DNA from: Panulirus ornatus
Lineage: Eukaryota > Arthropoda > Malacostraca > Decapoda > Palinuridae
NCBI RefSeq assembly: GCF_036320965.1
Contig: NC_092240.1
Span: 57,468,552 to 57,532,551 of the forward strand
DNA: 64,000 nt
Reading direction: 5' to 3'
Below, piece after piece: positions 1-10,500 of the stretch (within the stretch, counting starts at the first letter, position 1; each line of letters begins with the position of its first letter). A model generated the notes under the pieces. It had not been told where the DNA came from, did no database searches, and worked only from the letters and a program-made list of their open reading frames with translations. A program made the position numbers and the translations under genes.

Positions 1-1696
1 TTAATGTATCTTTTTTACGGTCATTAAACAAACTAACTGGTAAATCGTTCCATATGTTGACAAGTCTGTTGAAAAAAGTACTTCACCTCATTCGAGTTAA
101 AACATTTGCCCACGAGTTTGTATCCATTACTTTGAGTGAAATCAGATGAGTCAAGTCTTAAGGAACTAATAGATCAAGATTATAAAAGCCTTTGATCATT
201 TTTTGTACTTGAATTAGATGGCCTCTTAATCCTCTCTTTTCTAAGCTAAATAGATTAATGTTGTTTAATTTGTTGTCTTAGGATTTGTTTCTTAGCCGGG
301 AATCATTTTGGTAGCTGGACGCTGCACTCTCTCCAGTGTCTATTTTTTTCTTTAGGAAAGGTGACCAAAACTGAACATAATATTTAAGATGGTGACACAA
401 ATCAATGAATTGTAAAGGGTGAGGATGATTTCCCTGGACTTAGATTTGAAGGCCATACCCATGAATCCAAGAATTTTGTTCACTCTTTTCACTGCTTCTC
501 TGCAGTGCTGACTTGATTAAGGTCATCAGAGATTATTATGCCCAAGTTTACCTTTTTGCAGTTTAACAAAATTCTTACTATATCTTGCCTTTTCATTTTT
601 GCCATCAATATGTAAAACTTTACACTTATTGATATTAAAATTCATTTGCCACCTATGAGCTCAGTCCATCAGTTTGTCTGTGTCAGTTTGAAGCTGCAGA
701 CATTCAAGTTCATTTGTGGATTTATTTCCTAGTTTTGTATAATCAACAAATTTTGATATCTTGCAATGCAACCCATGATCAGTATCATCAACTTATATGA
801 GAAAGAGAACTGGTTCTAAGAATGATCCTTGTGCTACACTTGTTATGACTAATCGTTCTTAGGCTTGACCATTAATCACATTTCTTTGTTTACGATCAGT
901 CAACCAGTTTCCTATCCTCCAAAGTATAACCCCATTCATGCTGTGACTTAATTTTTGTGAGTAACCTTTGATGCAGAATCTTATCAAATGCTTTATGGAA
1001 ATCTAGTTACATGACATCACCTTCTTTACTTTTGTCATATATGTTTAATATATCATTGAATAACATGAGCAGATTTTCAAGGTATGAATGGTTTCATCGA
1101 AAATCATGCTTTACAGTTCTAGTTTTCCAACTACTTACACAAAGCTAATTGGAAGATAATTTTTTGGCAGTGACTTACTGCCTTTTTTTGATATTGGTGT
1201 TACATGGTTAAACTTTCATTCATCTGGAACTTTTCCCATAATAAGTGACTTGCTGAAAGGGGGATTCAGTGGCTAAACTGTTTCATATTTTGCTTCTTTC
1301 ATTGGCCTCAGTGAAAGCTTATTAGGGCATGCTGTTTTATTATTTTCATTCCATTTATTGCTGATAGGATGTCTATAGCTTTTATGTCAATTTTTGAAGG
1401 ACATTCTTCTCTCTTATCAGTGAAACTGGATTCAGGACTTGGGTTGTGTCTTTGATTGCAAATACAGATGCAAAAAAGTAATTTAAGATTTTTGCCATGG
1501 CCTTGTTATCTTCAACCAAGTCACAGTTTTCTGTGATTAATGGACCAGTTGACTTGGTAATGACTATTGCTTCCAACATAGCTGTAAAAGTTAGGGTTTC
1601 TTTTGCTGTTTTCAGTAATATACACTTCATATTGATGTTTGCTTTGTCATGTACTCTCTTACACTCTCCATGCAAATGTACAAAATTTACTCTATT
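1..1696 (-). mobile_element. Decayed CR1/L2-like non-LTR retrotransposon (3' part)
   Basis: Read on the minus strand, the stretch shows broken pieces of a reverse-transcriptase ORF in the expected order. Near 1500-1650 is a pre-RT segment with residues like ILNYFFASVF. Near 1000-1100 is a motif-A region resembling NIYDKSKEGDVM followed by LDFHKAFDK. The C-terminal VNIWNDLPVSL-like end lies at about 25-65. Many stops and frameshifts interrupt it, so it is a dead copy. It is cut by the window edge and was itself invaded by the RTE copy at 1710-2695. Assignment to CR1/L2 rests on remembered family motifs and is less sure than its being a LINE. Confidence 0.7.
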
Positions 1697-1709
1697 ATGT
1701 TTGTTCTTG
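1697..1709. repeat. Target-site duplication, left copy
   Basis: The 13-bp sequence ATGTTTGTTCTTG directly precedes the 5'-truncated RTE copy and recurs exactly after its poly(A) at 2696-2708. This is the signature of target-primed reverse transcription. Confidence 0.85.
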
Positions 1710-2695
1710 GGAAGTGAGTCAGTTGTTGTTCGCTGATGATACAGCGCTGGTGGCTGATTCATGCGAGAAACTGCAGAAGCTGGTGACTGAGTTTGGTAAA
1801 GTGTGTGAAAGAGGAAAGTTAAGAGTAAATGTGAATAAGAGCAAGGTTATTAGGTACAGTAGGGTTGAGGGTCAAGTCAATAGGGAGGTAAGTTTGAATG
1901 GAGAAAAACTGGAGGAAGTAAAGTGTTTTAGATATCTGGGAGTGGATCTGGCAGCGGATGGAACCATGGAAGCGGAAGTGGATCATAGGGTGGGGGAGGG
2001 GGCGAAAATCCTGGGAGCCTTGAAGAATGTGTGGAAGTCGAGAACATTATCTCGGAAAGCAAAATTGGGTATGTTTGAAGGAATAGTGGTTCCAACAATG
2101 TTGTATGGTTGTGAGGCGTGGGCTATGAATAGAGTTGTGCGCAGGAGGGTGGATGTGCTGGAAATGAGATGTTTGAGGACAATGTGTGGTGTGAGGTGGT
2201 TTGATCGAGTAAGTAACGTAAGGGTAAGAGAGATGTGTGGAAATAAAAAGAGCGTGGTTGAGAGAGCAGAAGAGGGTTTTGAAATGGTTTGGGCACATGG
2301 AGAGAATGAGTGAGGAAAGATTGACCCAGAGGATATATGTGTCGGAGGTGGAGGGAACGAGGAGAAGTGGGAGACCAAATTGGAGGTGGAAAGATGGAGT
2401 GAAAAAGATTTTGTGTGATCGGGGCCTGAACATGCAGGAGGTTGAAAGAAGGGCAAGGAATAGAGTGAATTGGATCGATGTGGTATACCGGGGTTGACAT
2501 GCTGTCAGTGGATTGAATCAGGGCATGTGAAGCGTCTCGGGTAAACCATGGAGAGCTGTGTAGGTATGTATATTTGCGTGTGTGGATGTGTATGTATATA
2601 CATGTGTATGGGGGTGGGTTGGGCCATTTCTTTCATCTGTTTCCTTGCGCTACCTCGCAAACGCGGGAGACAGCGACAAAGCAAAAAAAAAAAAA
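1710..2695 (+). mobile_element. RTE LINE copy 1, 5'-truncated, form A, poly(A)-tailed
   Basis: The copy begins just before the RT motif C (LLFADDTALVADS) and runs through the C-terminal domain (LYGCEAWAM, GRPNWRWKDG), the stop after a DVVYRG-like end, a roughly 190-bp 3' UTR of form A and a run of A. A 2-nt deletion near 2275, where other copies read GAGGGTGTTTT, shifts the frame. The exact 13-bp flanking duplication shows insertion by retrotransposition of a truncated cDNA into the older CR1-like copy. Of all copies here it has the clearest insertion boundaries. Confidence 0.92.
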
Positions 2696-2708
2696 ATGTT
2701 TGTTCTTG
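2696..2708. repeat. Target-site duplication, right copy
   Basis: Exact second copy of the 13-bp sequence at 1697-1709, immediately after the poly(A) of RTE copy 1. Confidence 0.85.
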
Positions 2709-2826
2709 TTGTCTTTTGAATTTCATATGAATTACTTTCTTAGGCAACAGGCACTTTTTTATTTCACCATACCATCACTGTGGCTTTGTTCTAGAAGTAG
2801 ACCATATACTTTACATTGGCACTTAT

Positions 2827-2974
2827 GTTCCTTCTACTGCTTTGCAGGTTTTACTGAAACTTTTCCAAACTATGGTCATGTCTTTTTCATTCACCATAAT
2901 GTTCCTTCTACTGCTTTGCAGGTTTTACTGAAACTTTTCCAAACTATGGTCATGTCATTTTCATTCACCATAAT
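2827..2974. repeat. 74-bp tandem duplication in intron
   Basis: Two adjacent 74-bp units (2827-2900, 2901-2974) are almost identical. Each carries a CTGCTTTGCAG string that looks like a splice acceptor, but no matching coding exon or donor could be supported. The surrounding 2709-3420 is otherwise unremarkable AT-rich intron sequence upstream of the RIC1-like exon. Confidence 0.8.
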
Positions 2975-3420
2975 ATACCGGGTTTGCCTGTCAAGAGCAA
3001 TGTGAAGATCATAAAAATTTACAGATTTAAAATTTGATATTTTTGATGATTGAATTGACCCACTTTACATGCAGTGTTGAAAGCGACCTCAAGAGTAATT
3101 TGTTCATCATTTGCACCAAACTTCAGCATAGGGCTAATGGAGCTCAGTGGAAATACAGCAAAATTATGCTTGATAAGATATATACCTCTGATGACAAAAC
3201 CATTGATCCTTGCTTTGCCATGGCTGACAAATGCCACTTAAATGTCATATTGTGTACTAGTTGCATAATGTGTTGACAGAAGCCTCAAATTCATAATTCA
3301 TAAGTCCCTTTTATTAAATGCAGATATTAACTTGTTAGATCAAGTAGGCTGAAAACTGTTTAGCCAGTAGTTTGTAAGTACTTATATATATTGTAGAATA
3401 AACTATAGTGTTTTTTCCAG

Positions 3421-3596
3421 GTGTTTCTGGAGGCTGGGTGCTTAGAGTGGAGTGTGGTGGTTGCTGTGGTGCTGCGAGATGCCCTAGCTGTGTTGAGAGT
3501 GGTGACCCTGGCTCGGGCTCCAGATGTCCCTGCTCAAGTCATAATTAGATTAACTACGGGATTACAAGATCTTTTGCACTTCACAAACACTGAATG
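3421..3596 (+). CDS. RIC1: RIC1-like protein, penultimate coding exon
   Basis: The exon is bounded by a strong acceptor (TTTTTTCCAG at 3411-3420) and a GTGTGT donor at 3597. It starts in phase 0 and encodes 58 codons plus two bases. It reads VFLEAGCLEWSVVVAVVLRD and ends in TNTE, followed by a Cys codon completed by the next exon. Across the junction the protein reads TECLGYQNFLGAI, which I recognise as the conserved end of RIC1. With RGP1, that protein forms the guanine-nucleotide exchange factor for Rab6 at the Golgi. Assignment is from memory of the family, not a search. Earlier exons lie to the left, outside the window or unrecognised. Being an internal exon of a conserved protein is more certain than the name. 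Confidence 0.65.
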
Positions 3597-3659
3597 GTGT
3601 GTAGCATTCTTTTTATATGTGCACCACAGTAATTTTCTTCATTATTTTTATATGTATTA

Positions 3660-4606
3660 TACTTTGTCGCTGTCTCCCACAGTAGCGAGGTAGCACAAGG
3701 AAACAGATGAAAGAATGGCCCAACCCACCCACATACACATGTATATACATACGCATCCACACGCATATATACATACCTATACATCTCAACGTATACATAT
3801 ATATACACACACCGACATATACATGTATACACATGTACATAATTCATACTGTCTGCTCTTATTCATTCCTGTCGCCACCCCGCCACACATGAAATAACAA
3901 CCCCCTCCCCATGCATGTGCACAAGGTAGTGCTAGGAAAACACAACAAAGGCGACATTCGTTCACACTCAGTGTCTAGCTGTCATGTATAATGCACCGAA
4001 ACTACAGCTCCCTTTCCACATCCAGGCCCCACAGAAATTTCCATGGTTTACCCCAGATACTTCACATGCCCTGGTTCAATCCATTGACAGCACATCGACC
4101 CCGGTATACCACATCGTTCCAATTCATTCCATTCCTTGCACGCCTTTCACCCTCCGGCATGTTCAGGCCCCGATCACTCAAAATCTTTTTCACTCCATCT
4201 TTCCACCTCCAATTTGATCTCCCACTTCTCATTCCTTCCACCTGTGACACATATATCCTCTTTGTCAATCTTTCCTCACTCATTCTCTCCATGTGACCAA
4301 ACCATTTCAAAACACCCTCTTCTGCTCTCTCAACCACACTCTTTTTATTACTACACATCTCTCTTACCCTTTCATTACTTACCCGATCAAACTACCTCAC
4401 ACCACATATTGTCCTCAAACATCTCATTTCCAGCACATCCACCCTCCTCCGCACAACTCTATCTATAGCCCACGCCTCGCAACCATATATAATTGTTGGA
4501 ACCACTATTCCTTCAAACATACCCATTTTTGCTTTTCAAGATAATGTTATCGATTTCCACACACATTCTTCAGTGCTCCCAGAACTTTTGCCCCCTCCCT
4601 CACCCT
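3660..4606 (-). mobile_element. RTE LINE copy 2, form B 3' end, in RIC1 intron
   Basis: On the minus strand this runs from the RT C-terminal region to the 3' tail. It has the long form-B 3' UTR, including the AGCTGTCATGTATAATGC region (complement at about 3970-4000) absent from form A. The ORF remnant around 4062-4358 keeps the KWFGHMERMSEERLTKRIY and GRSNWRWKDG motifs. The copy is joined directly, at about 4606, to a second fragment that starts again in the middle of the same ORF, so two partial copies are fused head to tail. Confidence 0.85.
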
Positions 4607-5339
4607 AATTTGGTCTCCCACTTCTCCTCGTTCCCTCCACCTCCGACACATATATCCTCTTGGTCAATCTTTCCTCACTCATTCTCTCCATGTGCCCAAA
4701 CCATTTCAAAACACTGCGCACAACTCTATCCATAGCCCACACCTCGCAACCGTACAACATTGTTGGAACCACTATTCCTTCAAACATACCCATTTTTGCT
4801 TTCCGAGATAATGTTCTTGACTTCCACACATTCTTCAAGGCTCCCAGAATTTTCACCCCCTCCCCCACCCTATGATCCACTTCTGCTTCCATGGTTCCAT
4901 CCGCTGCCAGATCCACTCCCAGATATCTAAAACACTGTACTTCCTCCAGTTTTGCTCCATTCAAACTTACCTCCCAATTGACTTGACCCTCAACCCTACT
5001 GTGCCTAATAACCTTGCTCTTATTCACATTTACTCTTAACTTTCTTCTTTCACACACTTTACCAAACTCAGTCACCAGCCTCTGCAGTTTCTCACATGAA
5101 TCAGCCACCAGCGCTGTATCATCAGTGAACAACAACTGACTCACTTCCCAAGCTCTCTCATCCCCAACAGACTTCATACTTGCCCCTCTTTCCAAAACTC
5201 TTGCATTCACCTCCCTAACAACCCCATCCATAAACAAATTAAACAACCATGGAGACATCACACACCCCTGCCGCAAACCTACATTCACTGAGAACCAATC
5301 ACTTTCCTCTCTTCCTACACGTACACATGCCTTACATCC

Positions 5340-5342
<3 letters not shown>
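4607..5342 (-). mobile_element. RTE LINE copy 3, internal fragment with deletion
   Basis: This minus-strand fragment covers the GLRQG motif B, the LLFTDDTALVADS motif C and the C-terminal region, open for 227 codons (4605-5288). An in-frame deletion near 4715 removes the part between the LYGCEVWAMDRVV and KWFGHMERM segments. The 5' end stops at the codons for the FYRG segment, where the sequence turns into (TA)n. The same break position is found in the copy ending at 39707. Confidence 0.85.

Positions 5343-5378
<36 letters not shown>
5343..5378. repeat. (TA)n microsatellite
   Basis: Pure TA run at the truncated 5' end of RTE copy 3. It is one of many such tracts sitting at element junctions in the window. 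Confidence 0.95.
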
Positions 5379-5379
<1 letters not shown>

Positions 5380-5491
5380 CTGAAATATATATTTGTATAT
5401 AATTTTCATATTTGCCCATTAGTTTTGATACTGAAATAAAAATGAATTTCAGCATGTGAGATTTAACAATAAAATCATCTTTTTTCCACAG

Positions 5492-5963
5492 TTTAGGCTA
5501 TCAGAATTTTCTTGGAGCCATAATGAGTCAAGTTAAGGTGCTAGAAAGGCTAGCCAGCACAAGAGATTCATCCAAAACACCAAGCCCCTCTTCTTCTCGC
5601 CCATCCTCCACTAGCCATGAATCTGACCCCTCATCAAATCAAGAGACCCCCTTCAGGTCTGCTGGACAAACTTTACCCCAAATGCTTTCTCATCAACAAC
5701 AAAGTCAACAACAACAACAGTTGCAAAACCAGCAGCCAGTTCAACAATCACAACAGTTGCATCACCAGCATCAACTACAACAGCCATTGCCACATTCCAG
5801 TCTTCCAAGAATATCTTTACTGCCTCGCCAGACCTCAACAGCTGGGGAACCTCTTCCAGAAGAAACTTTATCACAGGCTTCAAAAGAGGACCTTTTAGAT
5901 GCAGAGAATGACATTTTGCCTGCTATCGAAGAAGGTGGCAGTGCTGCCTGTGTGATTTCTTAA
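5492..5963 (+). CDS. RIC1: RIC1-like protein, terminal exon
   Basis: The acceptor is TTTTTTCCACAG (ends 5491). The first base completes the Cys codon left open by the exon at 3421-3596, and the joined exons give 648 nt with a single stop at 5961-5963. The exon opens with LGYQNFLGAIMSQVKVLERL, the conserved part. It then becomes a low-complexity tail: a Ser/Pro-rich stretch, a Gln/His-rich stretch at about 5680-5800 (QQQ runs), and an acidic segment before the end ILPAIEEGGSAACVIS. A poorly conserved, disordered C-terminus is usual for such scaffold-like proteins. The ATG at 5523 is internal and should not be taken as a start. The intron before it contains two RTE fragments. Confidence 0.75.
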
Positions 5964-7007
5964 TTGTGAATTTCACCTCTGCCCTCTGAAGCTGTACAAT
6001 TTGAATATGATAATTCTGGTTATCTAAAGATGTCTTATGTGATGAAGTTGTGTTTTAGATAAATTCCAGCTATTTTGTGCCGTAGACATCAGATGAACTA
6101 TAGGAACATGAGCTTGGTCTGACTTTACAGTAATGCGGTTTGAGTACCCAACCAGTGAAGTCCAACTTGCAGTGACAGAGATTGTTAAAGCACCCAAAAT
6201 GAGTGATTGCTTGTTTACTGTCTATTATTGATTTAAACAGCATTCCAGTATTTACTAAACCTGCTTCTGGATGGCACTACCACCTTGAAGCTTCTCTGGC
6301 ATTCTAGTTTTCAGAATTGACTCTCCCATTGTTGAAGTGGCATCTTTATGGAGTGCACTTTGGTTAAGACTTTGAATGTCATATATTTAGTTATACTTTT
6401 CAAAATTGTTGCCTCACGATTTATTTAATTTCTCTGTGTAGTTATGGGAATTTAAATGCTGTGATACCATGTGAGAAGAATTTTCATGAAAATTTAAATC
6501 TTTAGTGATCCAGGTAGCAGAGAACATGCTCTTTCGGGAAGTTAACTCTTTCATCTATAGTTGGAAGAGCTTTTGTCTTGAAAATCAGTTCAGGGTCATG
6601 TTTCTTTAGAAAGGTATGAGCACTAGTCAGTTAGAGCTTACTCAGCATCTCCCACCTATATGTTTGGTCATTTGCATTGATAGATGATTAAGTATTCACC
6701 AGCTTTAAGAATCACAAGAACTGCAGTGGGTATGCAAATGGGTTGCCACTGCTCATAGTGTTAGCCATTTAAAACTTGCAACATGCCTAAGAATCATAGT
6801 ACTGAGTCAAGCTTCAGGTGACTAGCAAGATTCTGTTATTGATAACCTTAAAAGCTGTCCAGCAAGCTGGTAAGTAGTTTTGAGTTTTTCTGATTTCATA
6901 CTGACTGAGGTAGGAAGGTGTATATAGTCATCCCAGTGTTTGTTTGAAAGTGATCAGCAAGGCTTAATGAGGTGATTGTGGCAGGTATATTTATCCTCAT
7001 GATCAAG
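5964..7007 (+). other. Probable 3' UTR and downstream flank of RIC1-like gene
   Basis: AT-rich, non-repetitive sequence following the stop codon with no open frame worth reporting. I found no AATAAA in it. The first ATTAAA downstream is at about 7340-7345, so the transcript end cannot be set from the sequence. Confidence 0.5.
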
Positions 7008-7215
7008 TCATGTGGTCTGTGTGATACATGAATTATGTCTTGTGGTCTTTGTGATACATGAATCAAGTGGTCTTCAGATACTTGAAGTATGTCATGTGGT
7101 CTTCATGATATATGAATTATGCCATGTGGTCTTCCTGATACATGAATTCTTTCAAGTGGTCTTTGTGATATATGAATTATGTCACATGCCCTCATGTTAT
7201 GTGAATTATGTCATG
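7008..7215. repeat. Short minisatellite, unit about 30 bp
   Basis: Six to seven diverged tandem units built around CATGTGGTCTT and GATACATGAATTATGTC. It is unrelated in sequence to the 27-bp array that begins 300 bp downstream, though both sit in the same flank. Confidence 0.75.
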
Positions 7216-7502
7216 CTTACTACATAGATAAGATTGTGGAATGTATTTATAGTTACCTTCAGAAGGAACTATAGCTATGAATACTGTCCATGTCTTTTTT
7301 TCTTAGTCACATTTTGAGTGAGAAGAATCAATAGCATGGATTAAAGTAACATTACTAGCATGATACATATGTCAGGAGTCACTAACATGGTTTAAAGTAG
7401 TGTTACCAACATGATACAAAAGGCTACATTTTACTGCTTTTATATTTTTGTTGCTGTTGCACACTTTTAACGTTGTTAATGGCACATTAGGATGAGGATA
7501 TT

Positions 7503-10500
7503 CTCAGTCACAATATGTCAGTACCTCTGCCAGTCGTAGTATGTCATTACCTTTCTGCCACTCGTGATATGGCAGTGTTTCTGTGCCATTCATAATATGT
7601 CAGCATTTCTTTGCCAGTCACAGTATGTCAGTCCTCTGCAAGTCACTGTATGTCAGTCCTTCTCTGCCAGTCACATATGTCAGTACTTCTCTGCCAGTCA
7701 CATATGTCAGTACTTCTCTGCCAACCACATGTGTCATTACTTCTCTGCCAACCACATGTGTCAGTACTTCTCTGCCAGTCACATATGTCAGTACTTTTCT
7801 GCTAACCACATATATCAGTACTCTGCCAACCACATGTGTCAGTACTTCTCTGCCAGTCACATATGTCAGTACTTCTGTGCCAGTCACATATGTCAGTACT
7901 TCTCTGCTAACCACATGTCAGTACTTCTCTGCCAGTCACATATGTCAGTACTTCTCAGCCAGGCACATATGTCAGTACTTCTCTGCCATCCACATGTGTC
8001 GGTACTTCTCTGCCAACCACATGTGTCAGTACTTCTCTGCCAGTCACATATGTCGGTACTTCTCTGCTAACCACATATGTCAGTACTTCTCTGCCAATTA
8101 CATGTGTCAGTACTTCTTTGCCAGTCACAAATGTCAGTACTTCTCTGCCTGTCACATATGTCAGTACTTCTCTGCTAACCACATATGTCAGTACTTCTGT
8201 GCTAGTCACATATGTCAGTACTTCTCTGCCAGTCACATATGTCAGTACTTCTCTGCCAACCACATGTGTCAGTACTTCTCTGCCAGCCACATGTGTCAGT
8301 ACTTCTCTGCCAGTCACATATGTCAGTACTTCTCTGCCAGTCACATATGTCAGTACTTCTCTGGTAACCTTATATATCAGTACTTCTCTGCCAGTCACAT
8401 ATGTCAGTACTCCTTTGCCAACCACTTGTGTCAGTACTTCTCTGCCAGTCACATATGTCAGTACTTCTCTGCTAACCACATATATCAGTACTTCTCTGCC
8501 AGTCACATATGTCAGTACTCCTCTGCCAACCACATGTGTCAGTACTTCTCTGCCAGTCACATATGTCAGTACTTCTCTGCCAGTCACATATGCCAGTACT
8601 CCTCTGCTAACCTTATATATCAGTACTTCTCTGCCAGTCACATATGTCAGTACTCCTTTGCCAACCACTTGTGTCAGTACTTCTCTGCCAGTCACATATG
8701 TCAGTACTTCTCTGCTGACCACATATGTCAGTACTTCTCTGCCCGTCATATATATGAGTACTTCTCTGCCAGTCACATATGTCAGTACTTCTCTGCCAGT
8801 CACATATGTCAGTACTTCTGTCAGTCACATATGTCATTACTTCTCTGCCAGTCACATGTCAGTACTTCACTGCCAACCACATGTGTCAGTACTTCTCTGC
8901 CAACCACATATGTCAGTACTTCTCTGCCAGTCACATATGTCAGTACCTCTCTGCCAGTCACATATGTCAGTACTTCTCTGCCAGTCACAAGTGTCTGTAC
9001 TTCTCTGCCAGTCACATATGTCAGTACTTCTCTGCCAGTCACATATGTCAGTACTTCTCTGTCAGTCACATATGTCAGTACTTCTCTGCCAGTCACATAT
9101 GTCAGTACTTCTCTGCCAACCACATGTCAGTACTTTTCTGCCAGCTGCATATGCCAGTACTTCTCTGCAAGTCACGTATGTCAGTACTTCTCTACCAGTC
9201 ACGTATGTCAGTACTTCTCTGCCAGTCACATATGCCTGTACTTCTCTGGCAGTCACAAGTGTCAGTACTTCTCTGCCAGTCACATATGTCAGTACTTCTC
9301 TGCCAGTCACGTATGTCAGTACTTCTCTACCAGTCACGTATGTCAGTACTTCTCTGCCAGTCACATATGCCTGTACTTCTCTGGCAGTCACAAGTGTCAG
9401 TACTTCTCTGCCTGTCAGTAAGTCGTACTCTGTGCTAGTCACATATGTCAGTACTTCTCTGCCAGTCACATATGTCAGTACTTCTCTGCCAACCACATAT
9501 GTCAGTACTTCTCTGCCAGTCACATGTGTCAGTACTTCTCTGCCAGTCACATATGTCAGTACTTCTCTGCCAGTCACATATGTCAGTACTTCTCTGGTAA
9601 CCTTATATATCAGTACTCTCTGCCAGTCACATATGTCAGTACTCTAATCTTTGCCAACCACTTGTGTAAGTACTTCTCTGCCAGTCACATATGTCAGTAC
9701 TTCTCTGCTAACCACATATGTCAGTACTTCTCTGCCAGTCACATATGTCAGTACTTCTCTGCCAACCACATATGTCAGTACTTCTCTGCCAGTCACATAT
9801 GTCAGTACTTCTCTGCCAGTCACATATGCCAAGTACTCCTCTGCTAACCTTATATATCAGTACTTCTCTGCCAGTCACATATGTCAGTACTTCCTTTGCC
9901 AACCACTTGTGTCAGTACTTCTCTGCCAGTCACATATGTCAGTACTTCTCTGCTGACCACATATGTCAGTACTTCTCTGCCCGTCATATATGAGTACTTC
10001 TCTGCCAGTCACATATGTCAGTACTTCTCTGCCAGTCACATATGTCAGTACTTCTGTCAGTCACATATGTCAGTACTTCTCTGCCAACCACGTGTCAGTA
10101 CTTCTCTGCCAGTCACATATGTCAGTACTTCTCTGCTAACCATATATGTCAGTACTTTTCTGCCAGTCACATATGTCAGTTACTTCTCTGCCAGTCACAT
10201 ATGTCAGTACTTCTCTGCTAGTCATATATGTCAGTGCTTCTCTGCCAACCACATGTGTGAGTACTTCTCTGCCAGTCACATATGTCAGTACTTCTCTGCC
10301 AGTCACATATGTCAGTACTTCTCTGCCAGTTGCAAGTGTCAGTACTTCTCTGCCTGTCACATATGTCAGTACTTCTCTGCCAACCACATATGTCAGTACT
10401 TCTCTGCCAACCACATATGTCAGTAATTCTCTGCCATTTACATATGTCAGTACTTCTCTGCCAACCACATATGTCAGTACTTCTCTGCCAACCACATATG

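Noticed and set aside
3421..3693. Extension of the RIC1-like exon to 3693
   Set aside because: The residues after TNTE lose conservation and a GTGTGT donor at 3597 joins in phase to the exon at 5492; the rest is intron and LINE tail.
5523..5963. Single-exon 146-residue gene starting at ATG 5523
   Set aside because: The upstream AG acceptor and the continuation of the frame to LGYQNFLGAI show it is the terminal exon of a larger gene; the ATG is an internal Met.
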